Shown: piece by piece, positions 1 to 41,908 of the stretch
Numbering within the stretch: the first letter of the stretch is position 1
How the letters are laid out: each line of letters begins with the position of its first letter
NCBI RefSeq assembly: GCF_008085905.1
Contig: NZ_VSFF01000012.1
Coordinates: 124,001-188,000, forward strand
Source of the DNA: Actinomadura syzygii
Lineage (GTDB): Bacteria > Actinomycetota > Actinomycetes > Streptosporangiales > Streptosporangiaceae
Length of the DNA: 64,000 bases
Direction: 5' to 3'
Notes under the pieces: generated by a model
Told to the model about the DNA's origin: nothing
Seen by the model: only the letters and a program-made list of their open reading frames with translations
Database searches by the model: none
Program-made: the position numbers and the translations under genes

Positions 1-3000
1 ACGGCGGCGATCCGCTCCGGCGCCTGCCCGGTGAGGACGCCGTCGTCCAGCGCGCCCGCGGTGTGCACGACCGAGCGGAGCGGATGCTCCGGCGGGATCG
101 ACGCCAGCAGCTCGGCCAGGGCGTCGCGGTCGCCGACGTCGCACGCGGCGATCCGCGGTTTCGCGCCGAGCTCGGTCAGCTCGCGGGCCAGGTCCGCGGC
201 GCCGGGCGCGTCCGGGCCGCGTCGGCTGACCAGCAGGAGCGTGCGCACGCCGTGGCTGACGACCAGATGGCGGGCCAGCAGCGCGCCGAGGGCGCCGGTG
301 CCGCCGGTGATGAGGACCGTGCAGTCGGGGTCGGCGGCCATGCCCGGCGCGGCGGGCGCGGTGAGCGGCGCCAGCCGGGGCACGTACGCCGTCCCGTCGC
401 GCAGGGCGAGCTGGGGCTCGTCAGCGGTGAGCGGCACCGGCCAGCGGGCCGGGTCGGCGTCGTCCGCGTCGAGCAGCCCGAACCGGCCGGGGTGCTCGTT
501 CTGCGCGGTTCTCAGCAGGCCCCACACCGCGGCGGCGGCCGGGTCGGCGACGGTCTCGCCGGGCAGCGCGGCCGTCGCGCCGCGGGTCACGGCGACCAGG
601 CGCGTCCTGGACAGCCGCTCGTCGGCGAGCCAGTCCTGGAGCAGCGCCAGCGTCTCGGCGGCCGTCCGCCGCGCGGCGGAGGCCGGGTCCTCGCCCGGCT
701 GGGACGACACCGTCCACAGCGCGACCGCCGGAGCGGGCACGCCGCCGTCCAGGGCCGCCCGCAGCCCGGACAGGTCGCCGTGGACGGTGCGGCCGTCGCG
801 GGCGCCCGCCTCGCCGCCGAGCAGGACCGTCTCGCCGGACGGCGGCGACCCGCTCCCGGAGGCCCGGCGCCATTCGACGTGGTACAGGGTGTCGCCGGAG
901 CCGGTCATGGTCCGTTCGCGGGAGACCGAGCGGATCGTCAGCGCCTCGACGGACAGGACCGGGCGGCCCGACGTGTCGGCGACGCGCACCGTCACGGTGT
1001 CCTCGCCCGCGGGCGCCAGCCGTACGCGGGCGGCCGTCGGCCCGTCGGCGTGCCGGCGCACTCCGCTCCAGACGAAGGGGAGGCGGACCGAGCCGTCGTC
1101 GCCGCCGTCCTCCAGCGCCTCCAGGGCGAGCGGTTGCAGCGCCGCGTCCAGCAGCGCGGGGTCCACGCCGAACCCGCCGGGGGACGGCTCGGGGACCGCG
1201 ACCTCGGCGAAGACCTCCCCGCCGCGCCGCCAGGCGGCCTTGAGCCCCTGGAACCGAGGCCCGTACTCGTAGCCGCGATCGGCCAGCCGGGGGTACAGGT
1301 CGTCGAGCTCGACGGGGACGGCCCCTTCCGGCGGCCACACGGCGTCGGTCACGGCGTCCTCAGCCGGGGTGTCGTCGGTGAGCGTCCCGGTGGCGTGCCG
1401 CGTCCAGGAGACCCCGTCCGACGGACGCGAGTGGACGGACACCGGTCGGCCCCGCTCACCGGTCTCGCCGACGTTCACCTGGATCTGGACGGCGCCCTGG
1501 TCGGGCAGCAGCAGCGGCGCCTCCAGGGTCAGCTCGGCGACCGCGTCGTGCCCGCAGCGGCGCCCGGCCTCAAGCGCCAGTTCGACGAGCGCGGCGCCGG
1601 GCAGCAGGACCGTCCCGTCGACGGCGTGGTCGGCCAGCCACGGATGGGTGGCGGCCGAGAGCGTCCCGGTGAGCAGCACGCCCCGGTCCTCCGGCAGCTC
1701 GGTGGCGGCGCCGAGGAGCGGATGCCCGGCGACCTCCAGGCCCAGGCCCGCGGCGTCGCCGGTCTCCCGGGAGTCCAGCCAGTACCGCGTCCGCTGGAAC
1801 GGATAGGTGGGCAGGTCGGTGGTCCGCGCGGACGGTGCGAGGCGGCGCCAGTCGAGGGTGGCGCCGTGGGTGTGAAGGTGCGCCAGGGAGGCGTGGACCC
1901 GGGTCCAGGTGTCGTCGTTGCGGCGGAGGGTGCCGGTGGCGGTGACGCGCCGGTCGGCGGTCTCGGCGGTCTCGGTGGTCGGGCTGGTGAGCGCCGGGTG
2001 GGGGCTGCATTCGACGAAGGTGTGGTGTCCGTCTTCGAGGAGGGTGTGGATGGTCTGCTGGAACTGGACGGGTTGGCGGAGGTTGTTGATCCAGTAGTCG
2101 GTGTCGAGGTGGGTGTGCGGGGTGGTGGTGAGGGTGGAGTAGAAGGGGATCTGGGGTGGCTGGGGAGTGATGCCGCCCAGGATCTGGCGGAGGTGGTCGG
2201 TCAGGGCGTCGACGTGTGGTGAGTGTGAGGCGTAGTCGACGGGGATGCGGCGGGCGCGGATGTCGCGGGTCTCGCAGGTGGTCAGGAGGTCGTCGAGGGC
2301 GGGCGCGTCGCCGGAGATGACGGTGGTGGTGGGCCCGTTGGCGGCGGCGATGGTGAGCCGGCCGTCGTAGGGGGCCAGGAGCTGGGTGACCTGGTCGGCG
2401 GCCAGGCTGATGGACGCCATGCCGCCGTGCCCGGTGATGGTCAGAAGGGCCTGCGAACGCAGGGCGACGATGCGTGCGGCGTCGGGGAGGCTGAGGGCGC
2501 CCGCGGTGTAGGCGGCGGCGATCTCACCCTGGGAGTGGCCGACGACGGCGTCCGGGTGGACGCCCAAGGAACGCCACAGGTGGGCCAGGGAGGCCATGAC
2601 GGCGAACAATGCGGGTTGGACGACGTCGACGCGGTCGAGTGTGGGCGCGCCGGGCGTCTGACGCAGGACGTCGATGAGGTCCCAGTCGACGTGGGGTCGC
2701 AGGGCCTGCGCGCAGGCCCGCATGTGCTGGGCGAACACCGGGGAGGTGTCGAGCAGCCCCAGACCCATCCCGGGCCATTGCGAGCCCTGGCCGGGGAACA
2801 CGAACACCGTCCGCCCGGCGCCGTGGTCGCCTTCGGCGGCGGTGCCCTGGATCAGGTTCGGAGCGGGCTCCCCGGCGGCGAGCGCGGATAGCGCGCGCAG
2901 GATTTCCTCACGGTCCTCACCCACCACGACCGCTCGGTGGGGAAGGTGGGCGCGTCCGGTCGCGAGCGTCCGGCTCACGGCGGCGAGCTCCAGCTCCGGG

Positions 3001-6000
3001 TGCCGGGCCAGATGGGCGCGCAGGCGCACGGCCTGGGCGCGCAGGGCCTCCTCGGTCCGGCCCGAGACCGGCAGCATCGATCCCGGCGCGGGCTCCGTCG
3101 CGGCGGACGCCTCGTCCGGCGCCGCCGGCGGCTCTTCGATGATGATGTGGCAGTTGGTCCCGCTGATCCCGAACGAGGACACCGCGCCCCGGCGTGGCCG
3201 GTCGCCGCGCGGCCAGGGCCGCGGCTCGGTGAGCGGGGACACCGCGCCCGCCGACCAGTCGACGTGCGGGCTGGGCGCGTCGATGTTCAACGTGGCCGGA
3301 AGGGTCCCGTGCTGGAGCGCGAGCGCCATCTTGATCACCCCGGCGACGCCCGCGGCGGCCTGCGTGTGCCCGATGTTGGACTTGATGGATCCGAGCCAGA
3401 GGGGTTTGCCGGGGTCGCGGTGTCGGCCGTAGGTGTTGATGAGGGCTTGGGCTTCGATGGGGTCGCCGAGAGTCGTGCCGGTGCCGTGTGCTTCGACGAC
3501 GTCGACGTCGTCGGTGCCGAGACCGGCGTCGGCGAGCGCGCGGTGGATCAGCCGCTCTTGGGACGGCCCGTTGGGCGCGGTGAGTCCGTTGCTGGCGCCG
3601 TCCTGGTTGATCGCGGAGGCCCGGATCACCGCCAGCACCGGGTGGCCGAGCCGCCGGGCGTCCGACAGGCGCTCCAGCAGGACCAGGCCCGCGCCCTCGG
3701 CGAAGGCGGTGCCGTCGGCCGCCGCCGCGAACGGCTTGCAGTGCCCGTCGGCGGCGAGTCCGCGCTGCCGGCTGAACTCCACGAAGATCGACGGTGTGGC
3801 CATCACGGTCGCGCCGCCCGCCAGCGCCAGCGCGCATTCCCCCGCCCGCAGGGCGCGGGCGGCGAGGTGCATCGCCACCAGCGAGGACGAGCACGCCGTG
3901 TCGACGGTGACCGCGGGCCCCTCCAGCCCGAGCGTGTAGGCGATGCGCCCGGACGCGACGCTGCCGGTGTTCCCGGTGACGAAGTAGCCCTCCAGATCCT
4001 CGAAGCCGGAGTGCCGCCGCGGCGCGTACTGCTGGGCGATGACGCCGGTGAACACGCCGGTGGCGGAGCCGCCGAGGCTGGACGGGTCGATGCGGGCGTT
4101 CTCGATCGCCTCCCAGGCGGTCTCCAGCAGGAGCCGCTGCTGCGGGTCGATGGCGGTGGCCTCGCGGGGGGAGATGTTGAAGAACGCCGCGTCGAACCGG
4201 TCGGCGCCGTCCAGGAATCCGCCCTTGCGGGTGTAGCTGGTACCGTGCCGCTCGGGGTCGGCGTCGAAGAACCGGTCGAGGTCCCAGCCGCGGTCGCCGG
4301 GGAAGTCGGTGATGGTGTGGCGGCCCGCGGCGAGCACCTCCCACAGGTCGTCCGGGCCGGTGACGCCGCCGGGGTAGCGGCACGCCATCCCGATGATGGC
4401 GATCGGCTCGTCGTCGTCGGAGGCGGCGGCCCGCGCCGGGACGGGCGCGGCCGGGGCGGCGGCGTCCCCGGCGGCCTCGGCGAGCACATGGGCGGCGAGC
4501 GCGGCCGGGTTCGGATGGTCGAAGACCAGCGTCGCGGGCAGCCGCAGCCCGGTCGCGGCGCTCAGCCGGTTGCGCAGCTCCACGGCGGTGAGCGAGTCGA
4601 ATCCGGTCTCCTTGAACGGCCGGCTCGCGGAGATCGCGTCGGTGCCGGTGTGCCCGAGCACGGCCGCCGCCTCCCGGCGGACGAGGCCGAGCACGATCTC
4701 CCGCCGGTCGGCCTCGGGCACCGCCGCCAGGCGCTCGCGCAGCGACGTGGCCGCGCCCTCTCCCGCCGCGCTGCGCCGGGCGGGCCTGCCCGCCAGCTCG
4801 CGCAGCACCGGCGCCGGGGCCCGGCCGCGGAGCCGGGACGCGTCGAACCGGACGGCCGTCACCGCGGCCGAGCCGTCCGCGAGCGCCGCGTCGAGCAGCG
4901 CCAGGGCGGCGTCGGTGGGCAGCGGCAGCAGGCCGCCGCGGCGGAGGCGGGCGCGCCCGTCCGAGTCGAGGCTCCCGGTGAGGTCGCTGGTCTCCTCCCA
5001 CAGGCCCCAGCCGATCGAGGTCGCCGCGAGGCCCTCGCGGCGGCGGGCCTCGGCGAGCCGGTCGAGGAACGCGTTGGCCGCGGCGTAGTTGCCCTGGCCC
5101 GGATTGCCCAGCACGGCGGCGACCGAGGAGTAGAGCACGAACGCCGCGAGGTCGAGGTCGCGGGTCAGTTCGTGCAGGTGGGAGGCGGCGTCGGCCTTCG
5201 GGCGCAGCACCGCGTCAAGCCGGTCCGGGGTGAGCGAGCCGATCGTGCCGTCGGCGAGGGTCCCGGCGGCGTGCACCACCGCCGTGAGGGGACGCTCGGC
5301 GGGGATCGCGGCCAGCAGCGCGGCGAGCGCGTCCCGGTCGGCGACGTCGCAGGCGGCGATCTCCACCTCGGCGCCGAGGTCCCGCAACGCGGCGGCCAGC
5401 TCCGCCGCCCCCTTCGAGGCGAGGCCGGAGCGGCCGGCGAGGACCAGTCGGCGCACCCCGTGCCGGGTGACCAGGTGGCGCGCGGTGAGCGCGCCGAGCG
5501 TGCCGGTGCCGCCGGTGACCAGGACGGTTCCGGCGGGGTCGAGCGGGGCGGGCACGGTCAGCACGACCTTGCCGGTGTGCCGGGCCTGCGCGACGTGCCG
5601 GAACGCCTCCCGGGCCGCGCGGACGTCCCACGCGGTGAGCGGCAGGGGCCGCAGCGCCCCGGCGGCGAAGAGCGGCACCAGCTCGGCCAGCATCTCGGCG
5701 ATCCGGTCGGGTCCCGCGTCGATCAGGTCGAACGCCCGGTAGTCGACGCCGGTGATGTCGGCGGGGTCGCGCACGTCCGCCTTGCCGATCTCGACGAACC
5801 GGCCGCCGGACGGCAGCAGCCGCAGCGAGGCGTCGACGTGCTCGCCGGTCAGGGAGTTGAGCACGACGTCCACGCCGCGGCCGCCGGTCGCCTCCAGGAA
5901 CAGGTCGGCGAACTCCGTCGTGCGGGACGAGGCGATCCGCTCAAGCCCTTGCTCACGGAGCACGGCGTGCTTGGCGGGGCTCGCCGTCGCGAACACCTCG

Positions 6001-9000
6001 GCGCCCCGGTGCCGGGCGAGCTGGACGGCGGCCATCCCGACGCCGCCCGCCGCCGCGTGCACCAGCACGGATTCGCCGGCGCTCAGCCCGGCCAGGTCGA
6101 ACAGTCCGTGGTAGGCGGTGAGGAACGCGACCGGCACCGTGGCGGCCTGCGCGAACGTCCAGCCGTCCGGGACGGGGGCGAGCAGGCGCCGGTCGGTGAC
6201 CGCGATCGGGCCGGTGCCGCCGTCCGCCATGCCCATCACCCGGTCGCCGGGCCGCAGGTCGTCGGCGCCGGGGCCGGTCTCCAGCACGACTCCGGCGATC
6301 TCGCTGCCGATCCGCGCCTCGCCCGGATACACGCCGAGCGCGATGAGGACGTCGCGGAAGTTGACGCCCGCGGCGCGCACGCCCACCCGGACCTCGCCGT
6401 CCGCGAGGGGCCGCGCCGTCTCCAGCGCGGGGCGCGGGGCCAGGTTCTCGACGGTGCCGGGCTCGGCGACCGTGAGCCGCCAGGGTTCGTCCGCCGGAGG
6501 CTTCAGAAGGTCGTCGTTCCCGGCCGGGACGAGGCGCGGCACGTACGCCCGTCCCCGCCGGAGCGCCACCTGCGGTTCGTCCTCGGGCAGCGCGCCGAGC
6601 GTCCCGGGCGCCGGGACGTCGTCCAGGTCGATCAGCGCGAACCGGCCGGGGGACTCCGACTGGGCACTGCGCACCAGGCCCCAGACCGCGGCGGCGGCCG
6701 GGTCCCCACCGCGCTCGCCGCCGTCCGCGCGGACCGCGCCGCGCGTGACGACCGCGAGCCGCGCCTGCGGGTCGCCGGTCGGCCAGTCCTGCAGCAGGCG
6801 CAGGACGGCGCCCGTCGCGGCGCGGACGTCCTGCCCCGGCGGGACCGGCGCCAACACCAGGTCGGCGTCGGAGGCCGCGTCGAGGTCCTGGACGACCGGG
6901 ACCCCGAAGCCGAAGACGTCCTCGCCCAGGACCGCGGTGCGCGGCGCGGGCGGTTCCGGAGACGCCGACGGCGGCAGCGGTCTCCACGCCAGGCGCAGCA
7001 GCGGATCGGACGCGGCGGACGCCGCGCCGACCCGGTCCGCCTCCACGCCTCGGACGACCAGGGACCGGGCGGTGAACACCGGCGCCCCCGCCGGGTCGGT
7101 GACGGCGACCGCCACCGCGTCCGCGCCCGCCGGGGCGAGCCGGACGCGCACCGACGACGCTTGCGCGGCGTGCAGACGGACCCCCGTCCAGGAGAACGGC
7201 AGCATGATCCGGCCGGTGTCGCCCCGCGCGGCGAGCGGGTGCAGGGCGGCGTCGAGGAGGGCGGGGTGGATGCCGAAGCCGTCCGATCGCCGGTCCTCGG
7301 GGAGCGTCGCGGCGGCGTACAGGGTCTCGCCGTCCCGCCAGGCCGCCGTGACGTTCTGGAAGGCGGGGCCGTAGCCGAGGCCGCGCTCGGCCAGCTGCGG
7401 GTACAGGTCCCGCACGTCCACGGGCTCCGCGCCGGGCGGCGGCCAGGCGGCCGGGCCCTCCTCCGGCTCCCCGGCGGCCGCGCGCAGCAGCGTGCCGGAG
7501 GCGTGGTGGACCCAGGGCCCGTTGCCGGATCCGTCGGCGCGGCCGGAGTGCACCCGCACCTCGCGCCGCCCGTGCTCGCCCTCCGCGGTGACGACGATCT
7601 GGAGCCGCACCGTGCCGTTCTCGGGCAGCACGAGGGGCGCGTGCAGGGTCAGCTCCTCGACCTCGTCGCATCCGGCGAGGTCGGCCGCGTGCAGCGCCAG
7701 CTCGACGAACGCGGTGCCGGGCAGCAGGATCCGCCCGCCGACGGTGTGGTCGGCCAGCCACGGGTGGGTGCGCGCGGAGATCCGGCCGGTGAGGACCAGG
7801 TCGCCGTTGTCCGCCAGTTCGACGGCGGCGCGGAGCAGCGGATGGCCCACGTCCGCCAGCCCCGCCGTCGTGACGTCGCCGCCCGCCGCCGAAGGGGTGA
7901 GCCAGTAGCTCCGGCGCTGGAACGGATAGGTCGGCAGGCCGACGAGCCGTCCCCGCTCGGCTCCCGGCAGTCCCGTCCAGTCGACGGCGGTGCCGTGGGT
8001 GTGGAGGTCGGCGAGGGAGGCGAGGACGCGGGGCCAGGTGTCGTCGTCGCGGCGGAGGGTGCCGGTGGCGGTGACCTGCCCGGCGGCGTCGCCGAAGTGT
8101 TCGGCGGTCTCCGCGATGGGAGCGGTCAGGACGGGGTGGGGGCTGCACTCGACGAAGGTGTGGTGCCCATGTTCGAGGAGGGTGTGGACGGTCTGCTGAA
8201 ACTGGACGGGTTGGCGGAGGTTCTGGATCCAGTAGTCGGTGTCGAAGCGGGTGTGCGGAGTGGTGGTGAGGGTGGAGTAGAAGGGGATCTGCGGTGGCTG
8301 GGGAGTGATGCCGCCCAGGATCTGGCGGAGGTGGTCGGTCAGGGCGTCGACGTGCGGTGAGTGCGAGGCGTAGTCCACCGGGATTCGGCGGGCGCGGATG
8401 TCACGGGTTTCGCAGACGGTCAGGAGATCGTCGAGGGCGGACGCGTCGCCGGAGATGACGGTGGTGGTGGGCCCGTTGGTTGCGGCGATGGTGAGCCGGT
8501 CGCCGTAGGGGGCCAGGAGTTGGGCTGCCTGGTATGCGGGGAGGGCGAGCGAGACCATGCCGCCGTGCCCGGTGATGTCCAGGAGGGCGTGGCTGCGCAG
8601 GGCGACGATGCGGGCGGCGTCGGAGAGGGTGAGGGCGCCCGCGGTGTGAGCGGCGGCGATCTCACCCTGGGAATGGCCGATGACGGCGTCGGGCTCGATG
8701 CCCAAGGAACGCCACAGGTGGGCCAGGGAGACCATGACGGCGAACAGGGCGGGTTGGACGACGTCGACGCGGTCGAGTGTGGGCGCGCCAGGCGTCTGGC
8801 GCAGGACGTCGATGAGGTTCCACCCGGTGTGCGGTTCCAACGCCTCGGCGCAGTCCTTCAGGTACCGGGCGAACGCCGGGGAGGCTTCCAGCAGGCCCAG
8901 ACCCATGCCGAGCCATTGCGAGCCCTGGCCGGGGAACACGAACACCGTCCCGCCGCCGTTGACCCGGTCGGTGTCGGCGGTGCCCCGGATCAGGTTCGGC

Positions 9001-10657
9001 GCGGGCTCCCCGGCGGCCAGGGCGGACAGGCCCCGCAGCAGTTCGTCGCGGTCCTCGCCCACCACCACCGCCCGATCGTCCAGCGGAGTCCGGCGCGCGA
9101 GGGTGCGGGCGACGTCGGACGGGGCCAGGCCGGGGTCGGCCTCGATCCGGTCCCGCAGGCGTCCCGCGTGTGCGCGCAGCGCGGTCTCGCCCCGTCCGGA
9201 CACCGGCCAGGCGACGGCCTGCGCCCCGGTCCCGGCGTGCTCGGTCTCGTCGACGGGCGCGGGCTCTCCGGCCTCCTCAAGGATGATGTGCGCGTTGGTG
9301 CCGCTCACGCCGAACGAGGACACCGCGGCCCGGCGCGGCCGGTCGCCCCGCGGCCAGGACCTCTCCTCGCTCAGCAGGGACACGGGCCGGCCCGCCCAGT
9401 CGACGTGCCGGGTGGGACGGTCCGCGTGCAGCGTGCGCGGGAGCGTCCGGTCGCGCATCGCCATGACCATCTTGATCACCCCGGCGACCCCGGCGGCGGC
9501 CTGGGTGTGCCCGATGTTGGACTTGACCGAGCCGAGCCACAGCGGCCGGTCGGCCGGGCGCTCGGCGCCGTAGGCCGACATCAGGGCCCGGATCTCGATC
9601 GGGTCGCCGAGCGTGGTCCCGGTCCCGTGGCCCTCCACGGCGTCGATCCCGGCGGGGGAGACCCGCGCGTCGGCGAGCGCCTCCCGGATCACCCGCTCCT
9701 GCGACGGGCCGTTGGGCGCGGTCAGGCCGTTGCTCGCGCCGTCCTGGTTGACCGCCGAGCCCCGGATCACCGCCAGCACCGGGTGGCCCGCGCGCTCCGC
9801 GGCGCTCAGCCGCTCCAGCACGAGCAGCCCGACGCCCTCGGCGAACCCGGTGCCGTCGGCCGCGTCGGAGAACGCGCGGCACCGCCCGTCCGGGGAGAGG
9901 CCGCGCTGGCGGCTGAACTCCACGAAGACGTCCGGCGCGGCCATCACGGTCGCGCCCCCGGCGAGCGCCAGGTCGCACTCCCCGCGCCGCAGCGCCCGCA
10001 CGGCCAGGTGGATCGCGACCAGCGAGGACGAGCACGCCGTGTCGACGGTGATGGCGGGGCCCTCCAGCCCGAAGGTGTAGGCGATGCGGCCGGAGGCGAC
10101 GCTGCTCGTGTTCCCGGTCAGCAGGTAGCCGCCGACGTCGTCGGGGATCTCGTCCCGGCGCGGTGCGTAGCTCTGCGAGATCACCCCGGTGAACACGCCC
10201 GTCCGGCCGCCCCGCAGCGCGGCCCGGTCCAGGCCCGCCCGCTCGAACGCCTCCCACGAGGTCTCCAGCAGCAGCCGCTGCTGGGGGTCGGCGGCCAGCG
10301 CCTCGCGCGGGCTGATCCCGAAGAGCCCGGCGTCGAACTCCGCGGCGTCGTACAGGAACCCGCCGTGCCGGGTGTAGGTGCGGCCCGGCCGGTCGGGGTC
10401 GGGGTCGAAGAGGTCCTCGACGTCCCAGCCCCGGCCGGACGGGAACGCGCCGATGGCGTCGCCGCCCCGCGCCACCAGGTCCCACAGCTCCTCCGGCGTC
10501 GTGACGTCGCCGGGGAAGCGGCAGCTCATCGCGACGATCGCGATCGGCGCCGAGTCCCTGTCCTCGGTCTCGCGGATCCGCCGGTGCGCCACCTTCAGGT
10601 CGTTCGTCGCCCGCCGGAGATAGGCGCGCAGCTTGTCCGCGTTGCTGGTCTCGTCGT

Positions 10658-10661
<4 letters not shown>
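1..10661 (-). CDS. Type I modular polyketide synthase, PKS gene 3 (modules 6 and 7, C-terminus beyond window)
   Basis: Starts at a GTG (10,661-10,659) that overlaps the TGA of the preceding PKS gene as GTGA; the frame stays open to base 1. Approximate domains in residues: N-terminal docking helix 1-30; module 6 KS 35-464, AT 573-877, DH 938-1211, ER 1398-1701, KR 1708-1924, ACP 1981-2061 (GFDSL phosphopantetheine site); module 7 KS 2084-2507 (TACSSS active Cys), AT 2621-2921, DH 2978-3248, KR from 3448, truncated. Both ATs carry GHSQG and a YASH motif, which predicts methylmalonyl-CoA. Both DHs keep HxxxGxxxxP. Module 6 has all reductive domains (saturated methyl-branched unit; the ER has GVYPGEA). 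Module 7 lacks ER, so an alkene is predicted. The KR domains keep the Asp of the LDD region (LAD in KR6, LDD in KR7), which suggests B-type. Substrate and stereochemistry are inferred from motifs only. Confidence 0.96.
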
Positions 10662-40739
<30,078 letters not shown>

Positions 40740-40807
40740 GGTGCCGTTTCGTCCCCAGTTCGATGGATGAGCGATGACGGTGCGGGCGCGTCGGCGGACC
40801 GGTCGCG

Positions 40808-41908
40808 TCAGGGCGCGGCGGGCGCGGCACGCGTGAACCTTCCGCGCAGCCGCAGCGCCGCGTGCAGGGTGCGCAGGACCGCGTACGCGGGGCCGCCGGT
40901 CCGCCGCATCCGCAGCAGCGACAGCACCACCCAGAGGCGTGTCTCCGTGGCGTGCCGCGGCGAGCCGTGCACGTCGTCGTTCTCGACGAGACTTAGGTCC
41001 CGGACGGCGCGGCGGAGAAGCTCGACGTCGGCGGCGGGGATGATCTCGTCGCGGGTGCTGGCCGCGCAGTGCACCGGGACGCCGAGGGAGCCGAGCAGCG
41101 CGTCGTCCAGCGCCCAGCCGCCGATCCGGTCGAAGACCTCGCCGGACCCCGTGCCGAGCAGGTGCGCCAGCGTGTCGACGGTGACGCGCGGCACCCGCCG
41201 CCGCCACCGCTCGTCGGTGAAGAACGCGCTCACCGGGACGCCCGCCGTGACGATCCCGCGGATGCGCGGGTCGTCCGCCGCCGCCCGCAGCGCCAGGTGC
41301 CCGCTGAAGCTCATGCACGCGGCGTAGGTGTGGTCGACGTCGGCCCGGTCGGCGACGGCGTCCAGGATCCCGGACAGCATCGCCGGGGAGTCCTCGTCGT
41401 AGGGGAGGGTGTTCTCCCCGACGCCGGGCATCTCGGTGACGATCCCGGCCATGCCGAGGCGGCCGAGCCGGGCCAGCATCGGGGCCCACTGCTCCTTGAC
41501 CGACACGATTCCGCCGGTCATGACCAGCAGCGGCAGCCGCCGCGTCGCCGACAGGCCGCTCGTCCAGCAGCGGACGACGCCGCCCTTCAGCTCCACCTCC
41601 AGCGGCTCCAGTCCCGTGCCCGACCGCCACTGGTCGAAGGCGCCTACGCAGGACTCCAGGGCCGCCCGCCGCGCGGGGCCGTCCACGAAGGGGAAGCGGG
41701 CCAGGCCGTAGTAGCGGCAGGCGTCGAGCAGCTGGCCTCGCGCGCGAAGTGCGTCCGCGACGCGGGTCCACTCCACGGCCCACGACCCCGGGCGGCCGTC
41801 CACGTCGTTGTCGATGCGGGCGAGCACCTCGGTGTAGCGCTTCTTCGGGATGGACTGCGCCCTGGCGTGGACCACCACGAACTGCTTGAGCTCCTCGACG
41901 TCGTTCAC
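40808..41908 (-). CDS. Alpha/beta hydrolase, tetronate-cluster (AbyA5-like) type
   Basis: 366 residues from a GTG start (41,908) that overlaps the TGA of the acyltransferase gene as GTGA, so the pair is probably translationally coupled. The N-terminal third is helical (MNDVEELK onward); the rest is an alpha/beta-hydrolase fold with a strand LPLLVMTGG followed by an oxyanion-type segment. The presumed nucleophile elbow reads ACMSFSGH, so the usual GxSxG glycines are replaced by Cys and Ser. A late Asp (STRDEI) and His (DDVHGS) could complete a triad. In tetronate pathways a hydrolase of this kind eliminates acetate from an acetylated tetronate to leave an exocyclic alkene. That role is inferred here from the adjacent acyltransferase and KAS III. 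PKS gene 1 follows after 68 nt. Alternative: a generic FrsA-like esterase. Confidence 0.8.
   Translation of the reverse strand: MNDVEELKQFVVVHARAQSIPKKRYTEVLARIDNDVDGRPGSWAVEWTRVADALRARGQLLDACRYYGLARFPFVDGPARRAALESCVGAFDQWRSGTGLEPLEVELKGGVVRCWTSGLSATRRLPLLVMTGGIVSVKEQWAPMLARLGRLGMAGIVTEMPGVGENTLPYDEDSPAMLSGILDAVADRADVDHTYAACMSFSGHLALRAAADDPRIRGIVTAGVPVSAFFTDERWRRRVPRVTVDTLAHLLGTGSGEVFDRIGGWALDDALLGSLGVPVHCAASTRDEIIPAADVELLRRAVRDLSLVENDDVHGSPRHATETRLWVVLSLLRMRRTGGPAYAVLRTLHAALRLRGRFTRAAPAAP

Noticed and set aside
2937..8360. Very long plus-strand open frames opposite the PKS genes
   Set aside because: They are antisense frames kept open by high GC; their translations are Arg/Gly/Pro-rich with no domains, whereas the minus strand encodes continuous PKS domains.
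40740..41783. Upstream extension of PKS gene 1 by 348 codons
   Set aside because: It overlaps the hydrolase gene on the same strand in another frame and shows no PKS similarity; the KS domain begins right after the ATG at 40,739.
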